NCBI GenBank assembly: GCA_011959105.1
Contig: BLLU01000264.1
Span: forward strand, 1 to 64,000
DNA: 64,000 nt
Direction of reading: 5' to 3'
Origin: Lachnospiraceae bacterium
GTDB taxonomy: Bacteria; Bacillota; Clostridia; Lachnospirales; Lachnospiraceae
The position numbers and the translations under genes were made by a program. The notes under the pieces were generated by a model. It searched no databases, was not told the origin of the DNA, and saw nothing but the letters and a program-made list of their open reading frames with translations. How positions within the stretch are numbered: the stretch's first letter is position 1; every line of letters begins with the position of its first letter. Shown piece after piece: positions 34,291 through 42,581 of the stretch.

Positions 34291-35136
34291 ATGAATTCAT
34301 TCACAAAGGAAGAACTGTTGGATCTGATTACAAAGGCCACCGCAGGAGACAAGCCGTCTCTGGAGGCGGTGCTGCTCAGTGTGCAGGATCTGGTATTTAA
34401 CCTGTCCCTTCGCATGTTGGGAACCTTCCCGGATGCGGAAGATGCGTCCCAGGACATTCTTCTGAAGGTTATGACGCATCTGTCATCTTTTAGGGGGGAG
34501 AGTTCCTTTTCCACCTGGGTATTCCGCATCGCAGTGAACCATCTGAAGGACTACAAAAAGCATATGTTTGCCCAGTTCCCCTTAAATTTTGAGTTCTATG
34601 GGGAAGATATCAAAAATGCCAGGACAGAGGACGTACCGGATCTGACGCAGAATGTGGAGAAGGCGGTTCTTGCGGAAGAATTGAAGCTGTCCTGTACCAA
34701 TGTGATGCTGCAGTGCCTGGACCCCGACAGCAGATGCATTTTCATTCTGGGGACCATGTTTCGGCTGGACAGCCGGATGGCCGGGGAGGTCCTGGGAATC
34801 ACGCCGGAGGCCTACCGCCAGCGTCTGTCAAGAGTGCGTAATAAGATGGCTGCTTTTCTGACGGAATACTGCGGCGAATACGGGAAAGGAAAATGTCACT
34901 GCGCGGACAGAGTGAACTATGCGATCCAGAGTCATCGGATCCAGCCCGCACAACTCTACTTTCAGACCGCAGTGCCGGCCCGGGTGATGCTTGATGTGAA
35001 AGAGGCCATGGAGGAGATTGACGCTCTGTCTCAGGAGTTTTCTTTCTGCAAGACGTATCAGTCCCCGGAAAATCTGAAAAAATTTATAGAAGATTTTTTA
35101 CACGGAACTTCTTTTTCTGTTGTTGGGAATAGTTAA
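34291..35136 (+). CDS. ECF-like sigma-70 family factor with a C-terminal extension
   Basis: The 281-residue protein has sigma region 2 (NLSLRMLGTFPDAEDASQDI and FSTWVFRIAVNHLKDY) and region 4 (EVLGITPEAYRQRLSRVRNK). A 110-residue C-terminal extension contains CHC and a helical tail. This resembles ECF sigma factors with added signalling domains rather than those held by a classic anti-sigma gene; no anti-sigma gene is adjacent. ATG 34291 has AGAGGAA upstream; longer frames from 34207 have none. Target promoters are unknown. It is the first gene after the amino-sugar operon and has its own promoter region. Confidence 0.85.
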   Translation: MNSFTKEELLDLITKATAGDKPSLEAVLLSVQDLVFNLSLRMLGTFPDAEDASQDILLKVMTHLSSFRGESSFSTWVFRIAVNHLKDYKKHMFAQFPLNFEFYGEDIKNARTEDVPDLTQNVEKAVLAEELKLSCTNVMLQCLDPDSRCIFILGTMFRLDSRMAGEVLGITPEAYRQRLSRVRNKMAAFLTEYCGEYGKGKCHCADRVNYAIQSHRIQPAQLYFQTAVPARVMLDVKEAMEEIDALSQEFSFCKTYQSPENLKKFIEDFLHGTSFSVVGNS

Positions 35137-35179
35137 TGCACGCATCGGAAACCGATGAACATACCAGAAAGGAACAGAT

Positions 35180-35863
35180 ATGAATACCCGGATTATTTTG
35201 GACTATCTGAAAAATTTAAGTGAAAATAACAATCGGGAATGGTATCATGCCCACAAGGCAGAATACAAAGAGGCAAATGCCCGGTTTGAGGCATTGGTGC
35301 AGGAGTTGATTCTGCAGATCGGAAAATTTGACAGCAGCATCCTGCCCAGGGAAGCAAAAGAATTAACCTTTAAGCTGGTGAGGGATACCCGCTTCAGCAA
35401 TGACAAGTCTCCCTATAATCCGGCCTTCCGGGCGCATATCGGCCCCCGGGGGAAGCTGCCGGTGCCCGTCGGATATTATCTGGTGATCAAACCCGGGGGA
35501 CAGTCTTTTCTTGGAGGAGGGCTGTTTGCGGATATGTTTAAAGAGGCCACCTCCATGGTTCGGGACTATATTGCGTCAAACGGCGGGGAATGGGAGAAGA
35601 TCCTTCATGACCCGGATTTTCAGAAGGCGTTTACCCTGCGGGGAACGGCTTTGAAAAATGTGCCTGCCGGTTATGACAGAGAGCATCCCCAGGCAGAGTA
35701 TTTGAAGTATAAAAGCTGGTATCTGGAATATCCGCTCGGGGATGATATGGTTGCCGATGAAGAAAGGTTTCTGGAAGAGGCGGTAAGGCTGTTCCGGCTT
35801 ATGAAGCCCTTCCATGATTTCCTGAACCGGGCACTGGAAGGCTTTCAGATGCCCGCAAGATAA
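35180..35863 (+). CDS. DUF2461 (TIGR02453) family protein
   Basis: The 227-residue protein has the family pattern LSENNNREWYHAHKAEYKEA near the start, the LVRDTRFSNDKSPYNPAF core at about 62-79 and the LVIKPGGQSFLGGG strand. The family is widespread and cytoplasmic, with no established biochemical role. It starts at ATG 35180 behind AAAGGAAC, 43 bases after the sigma factor, and ends just before the convergent 2H phosphoesterase gene. No signal peptide or membrane segment. Confidence 0.92.
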   Translation: MNTRIILDYLKNLSENNNREWYHAHKAEYKEANARFEALVQELILQIGKFDSSILPREAKELTFKLVRDTRFSNDKSPYNPAFRAHIGPRGKLPVPVGYYLVIKPGGQSFLGGGLFADMFKEATSMVRDYIASNGGEWEKILHDPDFQKAFTLRGTALKNVPAGYDREHPQAEYLKYKSWYLEYPLGDDMVADEERFLEEAVRLFRLMKPFHDFLNRALEGFQMPAR

Positions 35864-35870
35864 GGGCAAT

Positions 35871-36410
35871 CTATCGCTGCAGTGCCGCAGTATAAATCTC
35901 GCATACGGGAAACGTGATTTTCACCAGTCCGATGGCGACGAATTCGCCGCTGATTTTTTGGAATTCCTTCAATATTAAGTCGCTTGCCCGGTAAAATACG
36001 CTGTCCTCATCCTCCCTGGTGAGCGCCAGCGTGCAGTGCGGCGCCCAGTGATCCGGGCAGTACCATTCCCAGCCCCTGGCGTCAAAATCTTCCAGGGATT
36101 TATGTAGTTCTTCCTGCATCCGGTACATACTTTTATTCATAACCGGGGATGCAAAAATGGTTTTTGTGTCGTTGAACATGCCGACGGAACCAATATAGGC
36201 GGGCGCCACCTTATGGCTTTTGGCAAAATCCTTTAAACGCTGGATACATTTTTCCTCATCCACGTCATTAAAGCAGGCCAGGGTAAGGTGGGGCCTTGTT
36301 TTCCATTCCAGGAATTTTGTGCTTAATTTTTCATCGGCCACTCTTTGGGCCAGAGCGGAGAGTTTCTGCTCCGTAGCCGGGTCAAAATATAATTCTATTG
36401 CATATTGCAT
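35871..36410 (-). CDS. 2H phosphoesterase (2'-5' RNA ligase-like)
   Basis: The 179-residue protein has the paired HxT motifs HLT (41-43, in RPHLTLACFND) and HCT (125-127, in WAPHCTLAL) of the 2H superfamily. Members cleave or ligate 2'-5' or cyclic phosphate bonds in RNA or nucleotides. It starts inside the end of the flavodoxin gene upstream (16-base overlap), so the two form an operon. The exact substrate is unknown. Confidence 0.9.
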   Translation of the reverse strand: MQYAIELYFDPATEQKLSALAQRVADEKLSTKFLEWKTRPHLTLACFNDVDEEKCIQRLKDFAKSHKVAPAYIGSVGMFNDTKTIFASPVMNKSMYRMQEELHKSLEDFDARGWEWYCPDHWAPHCTLALTREDEDSVFYRASDLILKEFQKISGEFVAIGLVKITFPVCEIYTAALQR

Positions 36411-37090
36411 GTTATTTCTCCTTCCTTATTTAAGCTATATTGGTTTTGTTCAATTACTTTTTTGCCCAGCAATGTGATTGACTGTTTCGGACATTTGTTG
36501 ATACAGCGGTAACACATTGTGCATTTATCGCCTGAAACCGCAATTCCGTTTTTTGTTTTTCCCCAAAAGTACAGCCTTTGTCCGAATAGACCTGCTAAAT
36601 GAGATACAATTCCCAATCCCTCCTGGGGGGCTTTTCCCTTTTTTAGATTGCCCACGGATTTATATATTTTTTCCTCTGCTTTGGCTACCATTTTCTTATT
36701 TTCTTCAAAGCTGCGTTTTAATACTTTCTCATCGCAAATACTATCCGGCATTTTCAAATGCAATCCACCCACTATAACAGCACCCTGCTTTATTAACAAA
36801 CGAGCCAATATTCCTGCACCGTCTCCACTGAAAAGTGCCATTGTTGCAATAATAAAGATGGTTTTGTCTTTCCATATATACGAATGATCAACGATAAAAT
36901 CCTGCAGTATTTTCGGAATATTGCTGAATTGTACAGGATAGCCCAGGACAATTTCGTTGTGCATAGATATTTTCTGCACTGCATCCGCAGCTTCAATGGA
37001 AAACGTCTCTCCCGCCGGATCATATGCCTGCATAAATGTTTCAACGCAATATCTGGTATTACCGGTTCCGCTAAAATAAATCCCGATCAT
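36395..37090 (-). CDS. EFR1-type flavodoxin-ferredoxin fusion
   Basis: The 231-residue protein has an N-terminal flavodoxin-like domain (FMN loop SGTGNTRYC at 7-15). Its C-terminal [4Fe-4S] motif is KCTMCYRCINKCP at about 190-202. EFR1-like proteins are redox carriers; usually a second four-cysteine motif follows, but only one is present here. The gene overlaps the downstream 2H gene by 16 bases and is preceded by a degenerate kinase-like ORF sharing an ATGA junction. It is cytoplasmic; the electron partner is unknown. Confidence 0.88.
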   Translation of the reverse strand: MIGIYFSGTGNTRYCVETFMQAYDPAGETFSIEAADAVQKISMHNEIVLGYPVQFSNIPKILQDFIVDHSYIWKDKTIFIIATMALFSGDGAGILARLLIKQGAVIVGGLHLKMPDSICDEKVLKRSFEENKKMVAKAEEKIYKSVGNLKKGKAPQEGLGIVSHLAGLFGQRLYFWGKTKNGIAVSGDKCTMCYRCINKCPKQSITLLGKKVIEQNQYSLNKEGEITCNMQ

Positions 37091-37341
37091 TTGGCTTTCA
37101 CCTCATTTTTCTCTTCCAGGTCCTTTATGCGCTTTTTCAGGGCGCACAGTTCGGCATCCTCCGGATGGAGATTACCGTGAAAACCATATGGAAAAATAAT
37201 ATATTCTATATCCTCACACAGAAGATAATTCTTGAATAATGAATAAATGTTTTGGGATACAGCGTATTTTGCAGCATCCGTAAAAGGGAAAGGGTTAATT
37301 GCACGACACCAATCGGCATCTACATAAGCACATTTTTCATA
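37087..37341 (-). pseudogene. Remnant of an AAA/shikimate-kinase-like nucleotide kinase
   Basis: The minus strand reads 84 residues with AYVDADWCRAINPFPFTDAA and IYSLFKNYLLCEDIEYIIFP. This is the segment of small P-loop kinases that binds substrate after the P-loop. The frame begins right after an in-frame TAA and there is no start codon; a frameshift appears to lie at about 37345, and the P-loop itself is missing. After YGFHG the sequence turns into a charged helix (ALKKRIKDLEEKNEVK) unlike the family, suggesting fusion to another fragment. The stop overlaps the flavodoxin ATG (ATGA). Confidence 0.6.
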
Positions 37342-37394
37342 TTATCCAAATCTCCATATCATTTATCTAGAAGGAATTGATATTTGTAAGGTTT

Positions 37395-38024
37395 TCAGCA
37401 TATTAAATTATTTAGCAGGCTGTCCAGTTCATGAAAATTATTTACAATATCACCAGTATAATCCTCATTATCCCGGTTGAACAAAACCGTTTTGATTCCT
37501 GCTTCCTGTGCCGCGTTTAGGTTCTGTACGCTGTTATCAACAAAGACACAATCCTGCGGATCGCATTGCAGATGCTTGATTGTATAGGCGAAAATCCGGT
37601 TTTCAGGCTTACGCATATGAATTTCTCCGCTGATAATACTTTCTTTAAAGTATTTTTTTAGTCCATGTAATTCAAATAAATATTTACTCCATTCCTTCAC
37701 ATCATTTGAAAGCAGGACAAAATTGTACTGCCTGTAATTGCGTTCGGCAAACCACAAAAACTCCTGATCTAATGTCAAAAAATTAGTCAGATAATCTCGC
37801 ATTGTTTCCGCTGGATTCGGATATCCCAATAGGGAAAGAAATTCATCAGAACATAATTCTCCGTTTCCCGCTTTTGTAAATAAAAATTCCTCACGGAATG
37901 CTTTTGTAAGTCTCTCATGTTCATTTCTGTTAAAATGCTCAAATGTGTATGGGATAAAATATCCTTTACTTTCCTTTATGATTACACCATACATATCAAG
38001 CAGAAGTGTTCGCTTTTTTTCCAT
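37395..38024 (-). CDS. HAD-family hydrolase
   Basis: The 209-residue phosphatase-like protein has nucleophile D10 in LLLDMYGVI, motif II serine in LLSNDVKEW, motif III lysine in HMRKPENRIF and acidic motif IV FVDNSVQNL. The C1-type helical cap lies between residues 20 and 90. The second Asp of the DxD pair is Tyr, as in many non-phosphatase-like or DxYG HAD members. Substrate is unknown; sugar phosphates or nucleotides are usual. It is monocistronic, ending 53 bases before the pseudogene. Confidence 0.9.
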   Translation of the reverse strand: MEKKRTLLLDMYGVIIKESKGYFIPYTFEHFNRNEHERLTKAFREEFLFTKAGNGELCSDEFLSLLGYPNPAETMRDYLTNFLTLDQEFLWFAERNYRQYNFVLLSNDVKEWSKYLFELHGLKKYFKESIISGEIHMRKPENRIFAYTIKHLQCDPQDCVFVDNSVQNLNAAQEAGIKTVLFNRDNEDYTGDIVNNFHELDSLLNNLIC

Positions 38025-38415
38025 AAGAAATCATTTTTCCTTTCACAAACCTGTATCCGGCAGTGAGGTTTGCTTCTCACATTTTTTCCCTGATCAGGCT
38101 TTGTATTGTTCAGAGGGAAGGTATAACACAAGGGAAACTTACTTAAAAATCATCAAATTACAATCGGAATTTACCGCTTGCTTCAGAAATTCATTATATA
38201 GCACATCACTCAGATTATCAAGGGAAACAGGGGGAACCGGGATAGGGAAACAAGGGAAGCAGCAATGAGCAAACAGGGGGAAGCCGGAATGGGCACAAAT
38301 GGCGAAATGCGAAAAGGGGTTTACACCGGGCGGGCAGAGAAGTATACTGATGAAAAAACAGGGCCGCCTGTGGAATTCGGGGCGGATTGAGATTGACAAA
38401 GGAGGAAGAGATTCC
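38025..38415. other. Intergenic region upstream of the large lipoprotein
   Basis: The region holds a possible 5' hairpin for the minus-strand HAD gene (AAACCT...AGGTTT, about 38047-38073) and then low-complexity AGGGGGAA repeats (38227-38300). The minus strand carries a plausible protein tail (about 38139-38225, ending DNLSDVLYNEFLKQ and a stop), too short to identify. It may be a decayed gene. Confidence 0.3.
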
Positions 38416-40950
38416 GTGAAAAAGCATTTGATATATTCAGGAAAGTTGTTGTGGGTGGCTCTGGCTTTGCTGGGCCTGTCCACAGTGGGAGGCTGTGGGA
38501 ACAGGAATCAGATCCCTTCAGAGACGGATATTTTATGGGGGGAAGGAGCCGCCGGGGCGGAGAATGCGGCGGGGGAAGAAGCCGCTAGGGCGGAGAATGC
38601 GGCGGGGGAAGAAGCTGCTGGGGCAGAGAATGTGGCGTGGGAAAGTCTTGCCGGGGCGGAGAATGGGACAGGGGAAGGCTTTAACGGGGCAGATTTCCCG
38701 GCGGAAGAGGCTGCCGCTGAGGCGGAGGATGGGTACGCGGAAGCGGAGTATATAGCGGCGCTATACCGCGACCTTTATGACCGGGCGATGGAGGCTGACA
38801 CTCTGGGAAGCCTGGAAAGCCTGCAAGCCATTGTGGGCAGGCTGGGAGAAAACGGCTATGCGGCGGTGGACAGTGAAAATCAGGTGGATATGACGGGGGC
38901 GGAACGGGCTGAGGCTTTCTGCAAAGCAGTGGAGGCCGGGGAGAGCGGGGAACTGACCGTTGTTGTGGTGGCCTCCGGGGGAGGATTTCGGAAGTACGAT
39001 TTCCGAACGGAGGACGGCAAAGTAGATATTGTCAGAGGCTACTACCAGTATGGCCCGGAGGGACGTCTGGAAGAGAGAAGCATTGTGGGCTATACCGCCA
39101 GCTTCTGGGAATATACGGAGGATGGGTATCTGCTGTTTTCCGGGAGTTATTATACGGAGGAGGGCTATATTCTTACACTGAACGACACGCCGGAATCCGC
39201 AGCGTTGCGGGTGCGCCCCCTGGACGCGAAATGCAGGGCGTTAAACCGGCAGTATATTATGCCGGTGGGATATGGCAGAAACAATTTGTTCCTCACGGAT
39301 TGGAGCGGGGAAGATTTGGGAAGCCTGGATTTTTACGATTTGTTTGACAGACTTTACCCGGTCTGTTATGGCAGGGCCGTTCCCTACAGCGGACCGGGCG
39401 GCTCGGACCGGGAGGCATCCCGGCGTGTTCCGGAGCAGGAGTTCGAGGAAGTGATCATGGCCTTTATTCCTGTGAGGACAGAGACATTGCGGGCAAGAAC
39501 GGTGTATTTCCCGGAGGAGCACAGCTACGGATACCGGCCCAGAGGGTTTGAGGAGGCGGAGTACCCGGAAATCCCTTACCCGGAAGTGGTGGACTATACG
39601 GAGCGGGAAGACGGTACCATCCTGCTGACAGTGCAGGCGGTGTACCCGTATGAGAATACCTCCAGGGCATTTTCCCATGAAGTGGTGGTCCGTCCGGGGG
39701 AGGGAGGCAGCTTTACCTATGTGTCCAATAAAATGCTTACGCCGGCGGAGGATTGTGACCTGTGGTGGCATACCGACCGCCTGACCCGGGAGGAGTGGGA
39801 GGAGAATGAAGCAGAGGGCGGCTCAGGCATGGATGCGGATAGAGAATCCACGATGGGGGGGAGCTCAGGCATGGATGCGGATAGAGAATCTATGGCAGGC
39901 GGCCCTTCAGGCAGTGAAAAGGCCCGGGAGGAAATGCAGGGCGGTTCGTTCACGGAGAAGGAAAAGCGGGAATTGGAACGCCAGGCGCTGGAGGCAATGG
40001 AGACGGTGGAGGACGTGTATCGGATCGGGGAGGAGGGGGACGCTTCCGAAGACATTACGGAAAAGGAAGGGTTTTACCGGGAGCGGTGCAGGGAAATTAC
40101 TATATTGCTGGGCCGGGCGGGATATGTGAGCGTCTCCCACGAGGCGGATATGGTAAATTACGAAAAAGTGGAGGATTTTTACGCTGCCTACCTGGAAGAC
40201 AGGGCGGCGGCGGTGACGGTGTATAATGTCAACCCGTACGGCGGTCTGGGAGCCACCACCTTTATGTACCGATCAGGAATGCTGCAGGCTTACTATGTGG
40301 AAACCGGATGGAGCCGGGAAGGGAGAGCAGAGATCAGGACCGCCTATGCCAACCCGGTGAAAGAGATCCGGCTGACAGAAAAAGGATATTTTATCTACGC
40401 CTGTGAAAATGTGCCTGCTCATGCCAATCCCTGCCAGTACTGGCGCATAAAGCCCCTCTCGGAAAAATGCAGGGAGCTGACCGGGAAGTATGTGTTCGGA
40501 CTGCGCTATGAGGACTATCCCCTCCTTACCACCGATTGGGACGAAAGCAATGTGGAGGAGATTCTGGAACCCTGTATGTTCGGGGATATATACCACATTG
40601 TTACAGGGGAACCTCTGGAATTGACAGACGGCAGAATACCGGCGGATCTGTTCGAAGAAGTGATGACGACCTGCTTGCCTGTCACAATAGAGCAGCTGCG
40701 GATAAAATGCGGATACGACCCGGACACCCGCAGTTATCCCTATGAGATGATCTATCCCAGCCTGTGCGCACCCTTTGGGGAGGTGGTGGACTATCGGGAC
40801 AATGAGGATGGGACCATCAGTCTTTTTGTGGACGGGGTTTGGCCCGATTATTTTACAGACTGCGCTTTCCGTACCTGCATTGTGGTACAAGCCTTTTCGG
40901 ACGGTACATTTCGGTATCTTTCCAATCGGCAGAGTTTCGGCAGCAGATAG
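38416..40950 (+). CDS. Large internally duplicated lipoprotein
   Basis: The 844-residue protein starts at GTG 38416 (AAAGGAGG upstream) with a lipoprotein signal ending VGGC (Cys27). It continues with an 11-residue tandem repeat (about 40-95) of the form AGAENAAGEEA. Two homologous halves follow, about 100-430 and 520-844. Each contains an LTDW/TTDW segment, FEEV-PV-EQLR-type stretch and a VVDY(T/R)-DGTI...TF(R/T)Y(V/L)SN ending. Between them lies a second low-complexity linker with 14-residue repeats. It lacks enzymatic motifs; an extracytoplasmic binding or anchoring role is likely. Only an in-frame alternative ATG upstream (38299) exists, but it has no signal peptide. Confidence 0.8.
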   Translation: MKKHLIYSGKLLWVALALLGLSTVGGCGNRNQIPSETDILWGEGAAGAENAAGEEAARAENAAGEEAAGAENVAWESLAGAENGTGEGFNGADFPAEEAAAEAEDGYAEAEYIAALYRDLYDRAMEADTLGSLESLQAIVGRLGENGYAAVDSENQVDMTGAERAEAFCKAVEAGESGELTVVVVASGGGFRKYDFRTEDGKVDIVRGYYQYGPEGRLEERSIVGYTASFWEYTEDGYLLFSGSYYTEEGYILTLNDTPESAALRVRPLDAKCRALNRQYIMPVGYGRNNLFLTDWSGEDLGSLDFYDLFDRLYPVCYGRAVPYSGPGGSDREASRRVPEQEFEEVIMAFIPVRTETLRARTVYFPEEHSYGYRPRGFEEAEYPEIPYPEVVDYTEREDGTILLTVQAVYPYENTSRAFSHEVVVRPGEGGSFTYVSNKMLTPAEDCDLWWHTDRLTREEWEENEAEGGSGMDADRESTMGGSSGMDADRESMAGGPSGSEKAREEMQGGSFTEKEKRELERQALEAMETVEDVYRIGEEGDASEDITEKEGFYRERCREITILLGRAGYVSVSHEADMVNYEKVEDFYAAYLEDRAAAVTVYNVNPYGGLGATTFMYRSGMLQAYYVETGWSREGRAEIRTAYANPVKEIRLTEKGYFIYACENVPAHANPCQYWRIKPLSEKCRELTGKYVFGLRYEDYPLLTTDWDESNVEEILEPCMFGDIYHIVTGEPLELTDGRIPADLFEEVMTTCLPVTIEQLRIKCGYDPDTRSYPYEMIYPSLCAPFGEVVDYRDNEDGTISLFVDGVWPDYFTDCAFRTCIVVQAFSDGTFRYLSNRQSFGSR
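38538..38700 (+). repeat. 33-bp coding minisatellite
   Basis: Four full units of 33 bp (38538, 38571, 38604, 38637) and a partial fifth encode the 11-residue acidic linker. Units 2 and 3 differ by a few bases and unit 4 is more diverged. Length variation between strains would be in-frame. Confidence 0.85.
39821..39915 (+). repeat. 42-bp coding repeat in the lipoprotein linker
   Basis: Two near-identical 42-bp units (39821-39862 and 39863-39904) and the start of a third (CCTTCAGGC) encode a GMDADRES-type linker between the two homologous halves. It is in-frame and looks like replication slippage. Confidence 0.8.
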
Positions 40951-40972
40951 ACCCATTGGGAGGAAATGAGGT

Positions 40973-42151
40973 ATGCGGCAGCCCTACTATTATTTTTTGA
41001 ATCGTAACAAAAATGGCGACGGTTTTCTGGAATTGCTCAACGGCGAGATTTTTGTGGATAAGACAGGTCTGATCGAGATAATCAACAGCAAGATTTCAAC
41101 CAAGGAAAAGTGGATCTGTGTGAGCAGACCCCGGCGCTTTGGCAAAACCATGGCTCTGGAAATGCTGGCGGCCTATTATACCAGGGGCATTCACACCGAA
41201 AATCTGTTTCAGGGATTGAAAGCCATGGAGGGAAGGACTTTCTACAAGCATTTAAATGCCCACAATGTGATATATGTCAACTTTAACGATTATTTTGGAA
41301 AGGATCAGTCCGCAAGCCAGGGGATCGCCGCTTTTTCCGCTCACATGATTAAAGATTTGAACCATGCATTTCCCGATATACTGGGAGATGCGGAGGATCT
41401 GGCCCTATGTTTGGACATGATCTGCCAGGTGACAGGGGAAAAATTTATATTTCTGGCAGATGAATGGGATTGCATTTTCAGAATAAGAAGAGGAAAAAAG
41501 GAAGAACAAGAAGAATATCTGGAATTTCTCAGAACTCTTTTTAAAGATAAAACATATCTGGAACTGGTTTATATGACAGGAATCCTGCCGGTGAAGAAAT
41601 ATAACACCGGCTCTGCGCTGAATATGTTCCGAGAATTTACCATGCTGGAACCCAAGCGGCTCTCTCCCTATTTTGGATTTACAGAGAGCGAAGTTGAGGA
41701 ATTGTGCAGAAAGCAGAATAAACTCACTATGGGAGAACTGAAAGAATGGTATGATGGATATGCCATGGGGGAGTGGGAGCATATCTATAACCCAAGATCT
41801 GTGGTGGAGGCATTAAGCGAAGGGAAATGCTGTGATTATTGGAACAAGACAGGGGGCTATTCGGAACTGGAGGAGTATATCACCCGGGATTTTGACGGGT
41901 TGGGAGAGGCAGTTACCCGGATGCTTGCGGGGGAGGAAGCCGAGGTCAATGTACTTGGTTTTTCCAATGACCTGGACAGCTTTCAAAATAAGGATGAGGT
42001 GTTAACGGCTCTGGTTCATCTGGGGTATCTGGCTTATTCGGCGGGCAGGGTCCGAATCCCCAACAGGGAGATAGCAGAGGAATTTGCCAATTCCGTTAAA
42101 AAGGTATTTACACGCAAAGTTTGTTGCAGAAATGTTGTTTGTCAAGTATAA
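40973..42151 (+). CDS. AAA-ATPase-like protein, C-terminally truncated
   Basis: The 392-residue protein starts behind GGAGGAAATGAGGT with NGDGFLELLNGEIFVDKTGL and a Walker A SRPRRFGKTM (K58, T59). Walker B-like FLADEWDCIFR and the YKT-LMLEPKRL sensor segment follow, as in AAA-ATPase_like (DUF1703-associated) proteins. Full-length members carry about 120-170 more residues with a PD-(D/E)XK nuclease domain. Here the frame ends at VFTRKVCCRNVVCQV, a non-homologous tail, so the nuclease is missing. It is probably a truncated remnant at the defence-island boundary rather than an active gene. Such proteins are common and of uncertain function. Confidence 0.7.
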   Translation: MRQPYYYFLNRNKNGDGFLELLNGEIFVDKTGLIEIINSKISTKEKWICVSRPRRFGKTMALEMLAAYYTRGIHTENLFQGLKAMEGRTFYKHLNAHNVIYVNFNDYFGKDQSASQGIAAFSAHMIKDLNHAFPDILGDAEDLALCLDMICQVTGEKFIFLADEWDCIFRIRRGKKEEQEEYLEFLRTLFKDKTYLELVYMTGILPVKKYNTGSALNMFREFTMLEPKRLSPYFGFTESEVEELCRKQNKLTMGELKEWYDGYAMGEWEHIYNPRSVVEALSEGKCCDYWNKTGGYSELEEYITRDFDGLGEAVTRMLAGEEAEVNVLGFSNDLDSFQNKDEVLTALVHLGYLAYSAGRVRIPNREIAEEFANSVKKVFTRKVCCRNVVCQV

Positions 42152-42152
42152 T
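42124..42152 (+). promoter_or_regulatory. Candidate promoter of the HNH/Wadjet transcript
   Basis: TTGCAG (42124-42129) is followed after 17 bases by TATAAT (42147-42152). It overlaps the unnatural end of the truncated AAA-ATPase frame and points into the HNH remnant and Wadjet genes. Confidence 0.5.
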
Positions 42153-42320
42153 GTACATTACAAATGATAAGAAGCTATAGATGAGGACTTTAAATTATGA
42201 AAAAACCGTTCTATATTCTCTTCAGGCATCTTGCGCCGCTGATTGAGCAGGCAGGAGAAAGTATTTTTGTGAGCCTTTTATTGATCAGACAGTTGGCGCA
42301 GAAACGCGGATCATCTGTAC

Positions 42321-42560
42321 ATGGAGCCCCATCATCTGATTCCCATGGCAAAGACAGAGCATTTCGGCGTGAGCCTGGACCGGGAGCAGAATATTTTTTC
42401 CCTCTGCAGCAACTGCCATAATCAGATCCACTATGGCACCAGGGAGGATGTGCGGCGTATTATCTCCCTGCTGTTCAAAAAAAGGCAGCGGGAAATTGGT
42501 TCCATATTGGGGAGAGATATCACCTTGGAGGAGATTTATCAAATTTATCATGTATTGTGA
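42321..42560 (+). pseudogene. 5'-truncated HNH endonuclease
   Basis: Seventy-nine residues retain the C-terminal half of an HNH nuclease: MEPHHLIPM with the catalytic histidine, then SLCSNCHNQIHYGT with the metal-binding cysteines and His. The helix bundle RRIISLLFKKRQREIGSIL completes the fold. The N-terminal CxxC half and a credible start are absent. Another frame from 42197 (MKKPFYILFRHLAPL) looks like its severed start in a shifted phase. It ends 21 bases before jetA. It could be a nuclease fragment left by the insertion, or a short gene still translated. Confidence 0.6.
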
Positions 42561-42581
42561 GAGACATAGAGGGGACTCGCT

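Noticed and set aside
38538-38700. Possible CRISPR-like array
   Set aside because: The 33-bp units are contiguous with no spacers and encode an in-frame protein linker.
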